DNA of 64,000 nt from Anaerofustis butyriciformans (lineage in GTDB: Bacteria; Bacillota; Clostridia; Eubacteriales; Anaerofustaceae). The notes below the pieces were generated by a model. It did no database searches, had not been told where the DNA came from, and saw nothing but the letters and a program-made list of their open reading frames with translations. Made by a program: the position numbers and the translations under genes. Below are positions 24,944 through 33,734 of this stretch, one piece after another. The DNA lies in assembly GCF_036289385.1 (NCBI RefSeq), contig NZ_JAYFFH010000002.1:248001-312000 (forward strand). The letters are read 5' to 3'. The first letter of the stretch is position 1; each line of letters begins with the position of its first letter.

Positions 24944-25465
24944 TTTGATTATTATACTGTAATTTTCTTTTCTTGGTTTTGCTTCTTTTATTTCGCCCTT
25001 TGAATAACCAAGAGATAAAGCTCCTATCCCAACTAAATCATCACTTAAATTCCATTCTTTTAAAAGAGCTTTTCCTTCATCTGTATTAAACATTTCGTAT
25101 TCTCTGTTTATCCAGCAAGTTGAAAGTCCCAAAGAATGAGCAGCAAGCATCATATTTTCAAGTGCACAAGTACCGTCTTGAACATGCGTTCTTGCATTTT
25201 TGTCAGCTAAAACTATTATTACTGTTGGAGCATCATAATAAGGATTTGAATCACTTCCCATAATCTCTGCATTCATTTTTGCAAGTTTTGTTAAAGTATC
25301 TTTGTTTTGTACGGCCACGATAACGGGAGATTGTTTGCCCATTCCAGAAGGTGCATATTCACCTGATTTTAAAATAAGCTCAAGTGCTTTGTCACTTATT
25401 TGTGTATCCTTATAACTTCTTACGCTTCTTCTTGAAAGAATATTTTCAATAACCTGGTTTGACAT
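24941..25465 (-). CDS. Nitroreductase-family flavoprotein
   Basis: This 174-residue protein has the family FMN contacts: RRSVRSYKDTQISD near the N-terminus, APSGMGKQSP at about 36-45 and the C-terminal GALSLGYSKGE loop. It would use NAD(P)H to reduce nitro or quinone-like compounds as a homodimer. It is probably the last gene of a short leftward group behind the DUF1275, rlmH and thioesterase genes, with its own GGAGGGA ribosome site. The physiological substrate is unknown. Confidence 0.92.
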   Translation of the reverse strand: MSNQVIENILSRRSVRSYKDTQISDKALELILKSGEYAPSGMGKQSPVIVAVQNKDTLTKLAKMNAEIMGSDSNPYYDAPTVIIVLADKNARTHVQDGTCALENMMLAAHSLGLSTCWINREYEMFNTDEGKALLKEWNLSDDLVGIGALSLGYSKGEIKEAKPRKENYSIIIK

Positions 25466-25561
25466 ATAAATCCCTCCTAAACGTCTATTATATATATATT
25501 TTAATACAAATAATTAATATATACAATATTTAAGAATAAATAAGGATATATGTAATTTGTA

Positions 25562-26236
25562 TTAGTAACGTTTTTCAACTTCTTCAATAAACATTAGAGT
25601 AAATACTATAATAAGTCCTATTACTGAAAATAATACGGCTTTTGTGAAAAATATCTTTGTTAAAAGACTTCCAATAATAGCACCTAAAATAAAGAAACAT
25701 ATTATTCCATAATATTGAATGCTATTTCTTAATAACTGTTTGTTTTTGGTTTGTTTGTATTTGTATAAATTTTCTGTTGCACTTCTTAAATTTCCTGTGC
25801 ACATTGTTGTCGCATATGCATTGCCGTTTACTTTTCTAAAGCCCTCTACCTGCAAAGAGCATACAAAGGATATTAATATATTACATAATGTATCTAAATT
25901 ACCGGAAGGAATAAATCCTACAATTAAAAGAGTTATAATTTCAATTAAAATAATTATTTGTCTCCAATGTATGTTGTCATTGTATTTATGTCTTTTCTTT
26001 ATCATTTCTGCTGCAAGTATTCCGATAAAAAACGCGAATATAGGAAGGAAATAGAATCCAACCATTTGAAGATTTCCTTTTGATACATTTATTCCAAGCA
26101 AAACTATATTTCCTGTTTGGGCGTTTGCAAAAACACCTCCTCTTGAAATATAAGTATATGCATCTAGGAAACCTCCAACAATTGCCAAAATCATTCCCAG
26201 CCTATAGGTTTCGGACATTTGTTTCTTTTCTGTCAT
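25562..26236 (-). CDS. DUF1275 (YoaK-like) membrane protein
   Basis: This 224-residue membrane protein has six helices and the DUF1275 hallmarks: GGFLDAYTYISRGGVFANAQTGN-like start (core GGVFANAQTGN) and a central charged loop HKYNDNIHWRQ. Function is unknown; related proteins are called YoaK or UPF-type permeases. It is an intact paralogue of the interrupted gene at 32843-33562, and served here to align that gene across its in-frame TGA. It lies 18 bases downstream of rlmH. Confidence 0.88.
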   Translation of the reverse strand: MTEKKQMSETYRLGMILAIVGGFLDAYTYISRGGVFANAQTGNIVLLGINVSKGNLQMVGFYFLPIFAFFIGILAAEMIKKRHKYNDNIHWRQIIILIEIITLLIVGFIPSGNLDTLCNILISFVCSLQVEGFRKVNGNAYATTMCTGNLRSATENLYKYKQTKNKQLLRNSIQYYGIICFFILGAIIGSLLTKIFFTKAVLFSVIGLIIVFTLMFIEEVEKRY

Positions 26237-26254
26237 TTTATTGTCTTCCTTAGT

Positions 26255-26728
26255 TTATTTGTGATAGGTTTCATTGTTTATTATTTTAAAACTTCTATAT
26301 ATTTGTTCAAGTAACATTATTCTAAATAGCTGGTGGGGGAAAGTCATTTTGGAAAAGGAGATTTTTTTATCTGCCTTTTTAAGTACGCTGTCGCTTATTC
26401 CAAGGCTACCGCCGATAATAAAGGTTATGTTGCTTTTACCTGTTATTGATAAATTTTCTATTTGCTTTGAAAATTCTTCTGATGATAATTGTTTTCCTTT
26501 AATATCCATTGCAATTACAAATGAATTTTTGGGTATTTTGGAAATAATTTTTTCGCCTTCTTTTTCTTTTGCAATATTATCGAGAGAGTCATTACCGGTT
26601 AGCTTCTCATCCGGAAGTTGAATTAAATTTAACTTTACAAATCTTGAAAGTCTTTTTGAATATTCATTCTCAGCCATAACCCAATATTTTTCTTTTAATT
26701 TACCTACACATATTATATTAATATTCAT
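26255..26728 (-). CDS. rlmH: 23S rRNA (pseudouridine1915-N3)-methyltransferase RlmH
   Basis: This 157-residue SPOUT methyltransferase starts MNINIICVGKLKEKYW and ends with the conserved SKMTFPHQLFRIMLLEQIYR segment and knotted SAM-binding site (FIIGGSLG). It methylates pseudouridine 1915 of 23S rRNA in assembled ribosomes. Length is standard for the family. It overlaps the thioesterase stop region by 11 bases, so the two are coupled. Confidence 0.96.
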   Translation of the reverse strand: MNINIICVGKLKEKYWVMAENEYSKRLSRFVKLNLIQLPDEKLTGNDSLDNIAKEKEGEKIISKIPKNSFVIAMDIKGKQLSSEEFSKQIENLSITGKSNITFIIGGSLGISDSVLKKADKKISFSKMTFPHQLFRIMLLEQIYRSFKIINNETYHK

Positions 26729-27476
26729 CTTTTTTCTTCCAAAGTATTTTTATTAATGTATAAATTTCATTTTCTTTACTGCATATTTTAATGTTTGTAT
26801 ATTTTTGCCCGTCTTCTATCGTATCTTTTGAATATACAATAGGTTTATCATTTATAGTAATTTGTTTTTTATATGTAACTTGGATTTTATAAGGTAGATA
26901 ATTACTTAAAACATCTTCATCTACATAGTCTAAGAAATATGAAAAATATAAAGCATTGTTTACGTGATTGTTAGTATCTAAATCGCAGTGTCTTATTTGA
27001 AGAGGTTTATATTCTACATTATTAAATAGTTCATCATCAATTTTATCAACATCAAAGCCTCTTCCTTTTTCTATATCTTCAATGTCATAAACATTTGCTA
27101 TTTCTTTTGTTACTTTTCTTATTTTAAAAGTATCTTTTTCGACAAATAACCATCTTGTTTTAGCTTCTATTAGAATTTTTCCATTTTCATCTTTTAATAA
27201 AAATATTCTGTTACCATAGAATTTATTAAATGAATAAGGATATGTTTCAACTGTTATATTATCGCCTATTTTACCAAAGTGGTATATGTTCATATCATAA
27301 TTTAAAAGTATCCAAGTAAGGTCACTTGTTCTGTCTATGCCAAGTGTTTCATCTTGTTTTAAAAATATATCTTGAAACCACCTTGCAGCTTCCATAGGTT
27401 TTAGTCTGTTAAAATTATCAACGTTTGAAAACTTTATTCTATGCTTTTCCGTTATATATGATTTTAAATTCTGCAC
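26718..27476 (-). CDS. Acyl-ACP thioesterase family protein
   Basis: This 252-residue double hotdog-fold protein resembles the bacterial FatA/FatB-like acyl-ACP thioesterases: N-terminal MEAARWFQDI, a central IEAKTRWLFVEKD strand and the second hotdog with RHCDLDTNNHVNNALYFSY, where Asp-Asn-His form the active site. It would release fatty acids from acyl carrier protein. It is the first gene of the leftward unit and faces the panT promoter. Confidence 0.92.
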   Translation of the reverse strand: MQNLKSYITEKHRIKFSNVDNFNRLKPMEAARWFQDIFLKQDETLGIDRTSDLTWILLNYDMNIYHFGKIGDNITVETYPYSFNKFYGNRIFLLKDENGKILIEAKTRWLFVEKDTFKIRKVTKEIANVYDIEDIEKGRGFDVDKIDDELFNNVEYKPLQIRHCDLDTNNHVNNALYFSYFLDYVDEDVLSNYLPYKIQVTYKKQITINDKPIVYSKDTIEDGQKYTNIKICSKENEIYTLIKILWKKKDEY

Positions 27477-27569
27477 TTTATCACCTGCTTATAATATTTT
27501 TTTATATTATACTACCAAAAATATAATTTTCAAATAATCCTTCAAATGTATCATATATATTTTTTTTTC

Positions 27570-27597
27570 TTGACAAAGGTATATGCGGTGATATAAT
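27570..27597 (+). promoter_or_regulatory. Promoter of the panT-coaX operon
   Basis: TTGACA (27570-27575), a 16-base spacer and TATAAT (27592-27597) are both perfect consensus boxes. About 60 bases of leader follow before the start codon. Confidence 0.85.
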
Positions 27598-27663
27598 GAT
27601 TTTGTTAAAACGTCTTGCATCCTTGGTAATAACCTAAAAGAAGGAGTGAGAACGGAGGTAAAT

Positions 27664-28269
27664 ATGAATAATAAATTATTTAAAGACACAAAATCTTTTA
27701 CATTTTTAAGCATAATGCTTGCTTTAACTATTTTTTTCACTTATACGGTCGGAATGATTCCTACGGGGATGGCTTCGATGGCAGTTCTTGCATTTTTCCC
27801 AACAGTTTTAACTTCACTTATATATGGTCCTAAGACAGGTGCGTTTATGGGTATTTTAGCGGGAATTGTTGCTATGTCAAAAAATATCATAATGCCATCA
27901 GGATTACTTTCTCCTTATTTTATTAATCCTCTTGTATCAGTTTTCCCAAGAATGTTTATAGGAATTATACCTTATTATGTATACAGACTTTTGGATAAAA
28001 TAATAAAACAAAAAGATATAGTAGCCTTTATATCAGGAATGATGGGTGCTGTTACAAATACAGCTTTTGCAATGACTATGCTTTATCTTGTTTATGCAAA
28101 AGATATAATAGCGGTTACGGGAAAAGCTTTTAAAGCTGTTTTACTTGGCATTATTACTTCTTCTTCTGTAATAGAAGCCATTATAATGGGTATTGCAACT
28201 TTTGCTGTTTTAAAAATTTATCTTATGAAGAAAAATACTATTGCGGCAAATATAAAAAAGAATATATAA
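27664..28269 (+). CDS. panT: ECF transporter S component, pantothenate type (PanT-like), copy 1
   Basis: This 201-residue protein has about six membrane helices and the ECF S-component signature: charged start KDTKSFTFLSIMLAL, GPKTGAFMGILAGIVA and the SPYFINPLVSVFPRMFIGI loop. S components of this group capture a vitamin and dock to the shared EcfAAT module. Pantothenate is suggested because coaX (pantothenate kinase) follows. ATG 27664 has a perfect ACGGAGGT site; the frame extends upstream without one. Confidence 0.85.
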   Translation: MNNKLFKDTKSFTFLSIMLALTIFFTYTVGMIPTGMASMAVLAFFPTVLTSLIYGPKTGAFMGILAGIVAMSKNIIMPSGLLSPYFINPLVSVFPRMFIGIIPYYVYRLLDKIIKQKDIVAFISGMMGAVTNTAFAMTMLYLVYAKDIIAVTGKAFKAVLLGIITSSSVIEAIIMGIATFAVLKIYLMKKNTIAANIKKNI

Positions 28270-28308
28270 CATTTATATGTAATTATAAAAAGGAAGAAGG
28301 GTAATATA

Positions 28309-28899
28309 ATGGGTAACTTATTTAAAGATACGAAGCAGTTTACATTTATGAGCATAATGTTTGGAATAACAATATTTTTTACTTATACTGCAGGAATGAT
28401 TCCTGCAGGTATGGCATCTGTTGCAATACTTTGTTTTATTCCTACTGTTCTTACATCTCTTATTTATGGAATAAAAGCTGGTGCATTTATGGGGGCTCTT
28501 GCTGGTCTTGTTACTCTTTCAAGAGCAATTATCGCTCCTGCAGGAATACTTGACCCATATTTTATAAATCCTCTTGTATCAGTTCTTCCTAGAATTTTTA
28601 TAGGTATTGTTCCGTATTTTATATATAAGATTGTAAAAATGTTAACAAAGTCAAAAGCTTTAAGCTTTTTCTTTTCTGGTGCCTTTGGGGCAATAATAAA
28701 TACAGCACTTGTTATGCCAATGTTATATTTAATTTATGGTACAGAAATTGCCAAAGCAGTAGGAACTAGTTTCAAAGTTCTTTTGATTGGTATTATTACA
28801 TCTTCCATGTTGTTGGAAGCATTTGTAATGGGAATATTTACTGTTGCAATAATGATGGTATATATAAAGAAAAATCCAAATATAAAAGTAGAAAAATAG
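28309..28899 (+). CDS. panT: ECF transporter S component, pantothenate type (PanT-like), copy 2
   Basis: This 196-residue paralogue lies 39 bases after copy 1 and shares well over half its residues by eye (DPYFINPLVSVLPRIFIGIV). All membrane helices are intact. The pair is followed immediately by coaX, so import and phosphorylation of pantothenate, the first steps to coenzyme A, appear co-expressed. The two copies might differ in affinity or in ligand; that is inference. Confidence 0.85.
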   Translation: MGNLFKDTKQFTFMSIMFGITIFFTYTAGMIPAGMASVAILCFIPTVLTSLIYGIKAGAFMGALAGLVTLSRAIIAPAGILDPYFINPLVSVLPRIFIGIVPYFIYKIVKMLTKSKALSFFFSGAFGAIINTALVMPMLYLIYGTEIAKAVGTSFKVLLIGIITSSMLLEAFVMGIFTVAIMMVYIKKNPNIKVEK

Positions 28900-28908
28900 G
28901 AGAGAAAA

Positions 28909-29679
28909 ATGATTTTAGTTATTGATGTAGGCAATACCACTACACAACTTGGTATTTTTAAAAATGATAAATTAATACATGAGTTTAGATATATTACAAA
29001 ACAAGACAGAACAAGTGATGAAATAGGAACTCTTATAATAACATTCTTTTCTCATTTTGGGATTAATATAAAAGATTTCCAAGGAGCGATAATTTCAAGT
29101 GTTGTTCCTGATGTAAATTATCACTTGATAAATGCGGTAAAAAAATATCTATGTGTTACTCCTATGATTGTAGGCAGCGGTATTAAAACAGGTATTAACG
29201 TAAGAACAGATAACCCAAAAGAAGTAGGTGCAGATAGAATCGTAGATGCAGCGGCAGCTTATAATATATATAAATGTCCTGTTATAGTGGTAAACTTTGG
29301 AACTGCAACAAGATATGATTATGTAAATAAAGATGGAGTATTTTCTTATGCGGTAACATCTCCCGGTATTCAAATATCAGCCGATGCACTTTGGAAACAA
29401 GCTGCAAAACTTCCTAAGATAGAAATAAAAAAACCAGATAGTATACTTGCAAGTAATACTATAACAAGTATGCAGGCAGGTCTTGTATACGGATATATCG
29501 GACAAGTTGAATATGTTATAAGAAAAATGAAAGAAGAATTAAACGAAGAGGGAATAAAAGTTGTAGCATGTGGAGGATATGGAAAAATAATTTATCCTGA
29601 AACAAATGTTATAGACGATTTTGACCCATTACTTACATTAAAAGGATTAAAGATTATATATGACAAAAACAAAAAATAA
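28909..29679 (+). CDS. coaX: Type III pantothenate kinase
   Basis: This 256-residue ASKHA-fold kinase phosphorylates pantothenate to start coenzyme A synthesis. The phosphate-binding DVGNTTTQLG, the GADR motif with its active-site Asp and the C-terminal ACGGYG are present. The third acidic motif, usually DFGTATT or DMGTATT, reads NFGTATRYD here, so a normally conserved Asp is Asn. The gene follows two pantothenate S components and overlaps the dus start by 20 bases. Confidence 0.93.
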   Translation: MILVIDVGNTTTQLGIFKNDKLIHEFRYITKQDRTSDEIGTLIITFFSHFGINIKDFQGAIISSVVPDVNYHLINAVKKYLCVTPMIVGSGIKTGINVRTDNPKEVGADRIVDAAAAYNIYKCPVIVVNFGTATRYDYVNKDGVFSYAVTSPGIQISADALWKQAAKLPKIEIKKPDSILASNTITSMQAGLVYGYIGQVEYVIRKMKEELNEEGIKVVACGGYGKIIYPETNVIDDFDPLLTLKGLKIIYDKNKK

Positions 29680-30655
29680 TTATTTTAGCGAACTTTTTAA
29701 ACAAAACAAAGGAATATTAGCTCCAATGGCAGGTGTAACAAACCTGCCTTATCGTATTTTTATGAAGGAAATGGGCTGTAGAATATTTGTAAGCGAAATG
29801 GTAAGCGCAAAAGGAATATTTTATGGAAGTAAAAACACATTTCCTTTAATGGAAACAAATGAAATTGAGCATAGGGATTGTGCCTGTGGAATTCAAATAT
29901 TCGGAAGTGACCCTGAAATTATGGGTAAGATAACAAATGAACATTTGAATGATACAGAGTTTGACTTTATAGATATAAATATGGGCTGTCCTATGAAGAA
30001 AATCGTAAATAATGGGGACGGTTCTGCGCTTTTAAAAGATCTTGTAAAAGCAAGAGAGGTTACTGAGGCTGTTAAGAAAAACTCAACTAAACCCTTAAGC
30101 GTAAAAGTAAGACTTGGCTTTAATGAAAAATATATACTCGATATTATAAAAGCTGTAGAAGACGGCGGAGCAGATATGATTACCGTACACGGAAGAACAA
30201 GGGAACAGGTATTTACCGGTGAAGTTGATTATGACGAAATCAAAAAAGCAAAAGAGAATGCAGATGTTCCTATAGTAGTAAACGGTGATTTGGATAACTA
30301 TCTTAAAGCAAAGGAAAAAATGGATTATACAAAAACAGATGCCGTAATGATAGGAAGAGGGGCAAATTATGATCCGTTTATTTTCTCTCAGTTTAACGAA
30401 CTTATTGAAGGTAAGGAAGTTAGCGTGTATAATAATCAAGATAAAATAAATGCTGCAAGAAAACATTTTGAAATTCACATGAAATATTCAACTGCAAAGA
30501 AAAGCGTTGTGGAATTTAGAAAATATTTATATTGGTATATAAAAGGAATAAAAAACAGTGCCAAAATACGAAACAGCATAAATAACATTTTTGAACAAGA
30601 ACAAGTATATGAAGTATTTGACAGAATAGACGATATATTAAAAGAAGGAGAATAA
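29660..30655 (+). CDS. dus: tRNA-dihydrouridine synthase
   Basis: This 331-residue FMN enzyme reduces uridine in the tRNA D-loop. Visible motifs are APMAGVTNLPYR (FMN site), the catalytic Cys in NMGCPMKKI, VKVRLGFN and VHGRTREQ. The C-terminal helical domain ends in IFEQEQVYEVFDRID. The ATG lies within the end of coaX, so translation is coupled. Family length is normal; the sub-type (DusB-like) is not certain. Confidence 0.94.
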   Translation: MTKTKNNYFSELFKQNKGILAPMAGVTNLPYRIFMKEMGCRIFVSEMVSAKGIFYGSKNTFPLMETNEIEHRDCACGIQIFGSDPEIMGKITNEHLNDTEFDFIDINMGCPMKKIVNNGDGSALLKDLVKAREVTEAVKKNSTKPLSVKVRLGFNEKYILDIIKAVEDGGADMITVHGRTREQVFTGEVDYDEIKKAKENADVPIVVNGDLDNYLKAKEKMDYTKTDAVMIGRGANYDPFIFSQFNELIEGKEVSVYNNQDKINAARKHFEIHMKYSTAKKSVVEFRKYLYWYIKGIKNSAKIRNSINNIFEQEQVYEVFDRIDDILKEGE

Positions 30656-30659
30656 AAAC

Positions 30660-31535
30660 ATGAAAAGCATGACGGGCTTTGGAAGAGGTGAATATAGAAG
30701 CGAAAACCTTGTAATTGATGTTGAAATAAAAACAATCAATCATCGTTACAGAGATTTTAATATAAGACTTCCAAGAAGATATTCAGCCTTTGAAGAAAAA
30801 ATAAGAAACCTTATAAGTGAAAAAGTAAACAGAGGAAGAATAGATGTATTTATAAAGACTGAAAAATTTGGAAGCGAAGATGTATCTCTTCATTATGATA
30901 AAGAGCTTGCAGGGGAATATTATCAAATATTAAATCAAATAAAAAATGATTTCCCTGGGGTAAATGATGATATATCAATCATAAACATTGCAAGATATCC
31001 TGATGTAATAAAAGCAGAAGAAGCAGAAATTGACCTTGAGGAACAATGGAAATACTTTGAAAGTGCCATAAAAGAAGCAGTAGATACACTTGTTGAAAGC
31101 AGAAGTGCAGAAGGTGAAGCATTAAAGAAAGATTTCGTAAAAAGAATTAATATTATCGATGAACAAAAAGAAACAATATCAAAACTTGCTCACGAAATCC
31201 CAGAAAATTATGCAAAAGAATTAAATGACCATATAGAAAAATATAAAATAGGCGTTATTGATTCTGACAGAATAGCAACTGAAATTGCACTTTATGCAGA
31301 AAGAGTAAACATAACAGAAGAACTTGTAAGACTTTCAAATCATTTAAAATCTTTCCTTTCAATAATAGAAAAAAAAGAACCTATTGGAAGAAAGCTTGAT
31401 TTTCTTTTACAGGAAATTAACAGAGAAGCAAACACAATTGCATCAAAATCAAACAGCTTTGAAATAAGTACTGCAGTTGTTGAAATAAAAAGCGAGTTAG
31501 AAAAAATAAGAGAACAAGTTCAAAATATAGAATAG
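30660..31535 (+). CDS. yicC: YicC-family endoribonuclease-like protein
   Basis: This 291-residue protein starts with the diagnostic MKSMTGFGRGEY and ends with the DUF1732 block GRKLDFLLQEINREANTI. YicC proteins are hexameric and act in RNA decay, and they are nearly always next to gmk, as here. A long central coiled region (about 150-210) separates the two conserved blocks. It starts four bases after dus, in the same operon. Confidence 0.94.
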   Translation: MKSMTGFGRGEYRSENLVIDVEIKTINHRYRDFNIRLPRRYSAFEEKIRNLISEKVNRGRIDVFIKTEKFGSEDVSLHYDKELAGEYYQILNQIKNDFPGVNDDISIINIARYPDVIKAEEAEIDLEEQWKYFESAIKEAVDTLVESRSAEGEALKKDFVKRINIIDEQKETISKLAHEIPENYAKELNDHIEKYKIGVIDSDRIATEIALYAERVNITEELVRLSNHLKSFLSIIEKKEPIGRKLDFLLQEINREANTIASKSNSFEISTAVVEIKSELEKIREQVQNIE

Positions 31536-31547
31536 TAGGAGAAGAAA

Positions 31548-32093
31548 ATGAGAGGAAACTTATTTGTAATATCAGGTCCTTCAGGAAGTGGGAAAAGCAC
31601 TATATGTTCACTTCTTGAAAAAGAAGATAAAATAAAGATATCAATTTCAGCAACAACAAGAGATAAAAGAACAGGTGAAGTTGACGGAGTAAATTATTTC
31701 TTTCTTACAAAAGAAGAATTTGAAAAAAAGATAAAGGAAAATGCTTTTTACGAATATGCCAATGTATTTAATAATTACTACGGTACTTTAAAAGCAAAAG
31801 TTGATGAAATGCTCGATGAAGGATATCATGTAATACTTGAAATTGATGTTCAAGGAGCAATGCAGATAAAAGAACAAAATAGTGAAGCAAAGTTAATCTT
31901 TATAATGCCTCCAAGCGAAGAAGAGCTTATAAACAGACTTACAGGAAGAAACACTGAAAGTGAAGAACAGCTTAAACTTAGAATAGGCACGGCAAAAAAA
32001 GAGATATCATATAAAGATAAATACGATTATGTTGTAGTAAATGATAATCTTGAAAAAGCCGTAGAAGAAATAAAAGAAATAATTTTAAAATAA
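31548..32093 (+). CDS. gmk: Guanylate kinase
   Basis: This 181-residue kinase phosphorylates GMP to GDP. It has the P-loop SGPSGSGKST (about residue 9), the GMP-binding TTRDKRTGEVDG-VNYFF region and LEIDVQGAMQIKE. Length is slightly short for the family but complete. It follows yicC by 12 bases. rpoZ, which often follows gmk, is absent here; a terminator follows instead. Confidence 0.96.
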   Translation: MRGNLFVISGPSGSGKSTICSLLEKEDKIKISISATTRDKRTGEVDGVNYFFLTKEEFEKKIKENAFYEYANVFNNYYGTLKAKVDEMLDEGYHVILEIDVQGAMQIKEQNSEAKLIFIMPPSEEELINRLTGRNTESEEQLKLRIGTAKKEISYKDKYDYVVVNDNLEKAVEEIKEIILK

Positions 32094-32118
32094 AATCGAC
32101 AAAATAGTCGGTTTTTTT
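32094..32118 (+). terminator. Terminator after gmk
   Basis: CGAC/GTCG stem with loop AAAATA followed by seven T's closes the coaX-gmk operon. Confidence 0.65.
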
Positions 32119-32149
32119 GTATAATAAAATAAAAAAAGGAAGAAAGCAA

Positions 32150-32818
32150 ATGGAATATAAAATCAGCCCATCTCTTATGTGTATGGATTTACTTAATATC
32201 GAAAAGCAAATAAAAATACTAAATAAATATGTATATTCATATCATGTTGACATAATAGACGGAGTATACTTCAAGAATTTTTCTTTTACACCCCCTTTTA
32301 TGAAGGCTATACGAACTATTACAGATAAAAAGTTAGATGCACATGTAATGTTAATAGATCCATTTTATTATTTAGAAGAAATGGTTGAAAGCGGGGCAGA
32401 CTGTGTAAGTATTCACAGCGAGAAACTTATAAACGAAGCATTTAGAACAGCAAAATTTCTTCATGATAGAAATAAAGATTTTGGGGTAGTGTTAAGCCCC
32501 AAAGCAAAAGCAAGTGATTTGGAAAAATATATTGAAAAGGTAGATAAAGTTACTGTAATGAGCGAAGAACCTGGGTTTGCCGGAGGAGAGTTTATTTCTG
32601 GAAGTCTTGATACAATAAAAGAACTTGTTAAAATTAGAGAAGAAAAGAAATTAAACTTTTTGATTGAAGTTGATGGAGTAGTAAATAAAGATCATTTTAG
32701 AGAATATAAAGATGCGGGAGTTGATATTTATATAGTAGGAAACAGAGGATTATTTTCTCTTGATGATGATTTGGAAAAAGCAGTAAATATAACCCTTGAA
32801 CAAATAGCAAAAGCATAA
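32150..32818 (+). CDS. Ribulose-phosphate 3-epimerase family, AlsE-like
   Basis: This 222-residue TIM-barrel epimerase begins with the AlsE-type ISPSLMCMDLL rather than the Rpe-type version. It keeps the metal-site residues in YHVDIIDGVY and AHVMLIDPF, VMSEEPGFAGGEF for phosphate binding, and IEVDGVVN. This points to D-allulose-6-phosphate 3-epimerase or a close relative acting on phosphoketoses. ATG 32150 follows AAAGGAAG; the frame continues upstream into the gmk terminator and is not coding there. Confidence 0.87.
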   Translation: MEYKISPSLMCMDLLNIEKQIKILNKYVYSYHVDIIDGVYFKNFSFTPPFMKAIRTITDKKLDAHVMLIDPFYYLEEMVESGADCVSIHSEKLINEAFRTAKFLHDRNKDFGVVLSPKAKASDLEKYIEKVDKVTVMSEEPGFAGGEFISGSLDTIKELVKIREEKKLNFLIEVDGVVNKDHFREYKDAGVDIYIVGNRGLFSLDDDLEKAVNITLEQIAKA

Positions 32819-32846
32819 AAAGAACGGTACTACCGTTCTTTTTTAA
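32819..32846. terminator. Bidirectional terminator between convergent genes
   Basis: AAAGAACGG/CCGTTCTTT stem with T- and A-rich flanks serves the epimerase gene on the plus strand and the DUF1275 gene on the minus strand. Confidence 0.75.
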
Positions 32847-33562
32847 TGTCCCGCAGGTTTTCTATAAAGTAGATCATGTTCTTTATATGTATCCCCGTAT
32901 ATAAATATAGCTAAAGTTATTAAAATAGGAATAATAGCAAGCCATATTGATTTTTCAACAAGAAAACTACAAGCAAATGTTAATATAAATCCACCTATTA
33001 CAAAGAAGAATAACATGCATAAATGAGTTAAGCATTTATTTAACAATGTATAGTCTTTTTTCCTTATGATTCTTGACATCGCTATTCCTATTTGTCTTAA
33101 ATGGTTAGTGCAAAAAGTTGTGGACATTGGAATGCCTTCAGCTTGTCTGAATGTATTATACTGCATTGAAGCAATAAAATTAATGGATACCTGTACTATT
33201 TGATTTGGAAGTGTAAGAGGAATTAGTCCCATGATAAAAAGAACAATTATTTCAAAAGCGATAAGATACGTATCCCATCATAAAAATCCCAGTTTTTTTA
33301 TTGGAGAGGGGAGAGATTCTGATATGAAAGCTCCGAGAAAGTAAGCAGTTATTGGAATTAAAAAATAAAAACCGTGTGATATGTTTCCTTTTCCAAATGC
33401 GATTGCCATCATTACAAAGTTTGCTGTTTGTGCATTACAAAACACACCGCCTCTTAGATTAAAAGTATATGCTCCCATCATTCCTGCACTGCACATCAAC
33501 AGTAAATATACCAGTTTTGATTCGCAAAAAAGATATTTTGAATTATTTTTTTCTATATTCAT
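32843..33562 (-). pseudogene. DUF1275 membrane protein interrupted by an in-frame TGA
   Basis: Reading minus from ATG 33562 gives a 239-codon DUF1275 protein in one frame (start TYFLGAFISES region, GGVFCNAQTANF signature, then six helices) with a single TGA at 33278-33280 and TAA at 32843. No frameshift is needed. Alignment with the intact paralogue at 25562 puts the TGA opposite His in HWRQIII, next to a Trp codon (TGA TGG). It may be a nonsense-disrupted gene, or the TGA may be read as Trp as proposed for amt. Otherwise the gene is undamaged, which argues for a recent event or for readthrough. Confidence 0.75.
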
Positions 33563-33666
33563 ATTTTTACCTCAAATAATGTTATGTTTAATAGTATAGA
33601 ACAGTAGTAATAAAACTTCAAGGGGTATAGAAAGAGCATTATTTCCTGGGTAATAATATAAACATT

Positions 33667-33698
33667 AAAGAAGAGTCATATATATGACTCTTCTTTTT
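33667..33698. terminator. Terminator between DUF1275 gene and ANTAR operon
   Basis: AAAGAAGAGTCATA and its complement form a long perfect stem with T-runs. On the minus strand it closes the glt-glnA-ANTAR operon. Confidence 0.75.
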
Positions 33699-33734
33699 GG
33701 TAAAATTATATATTAAAGTAAAAATGATAGATAA

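Noticed and set aside
33233..33280. Frameshift in the DUF1275 gene
   Set aside because: Both halves are in the same frame and the 15 codons between them align with the paralogue; only the TGA interrupts.
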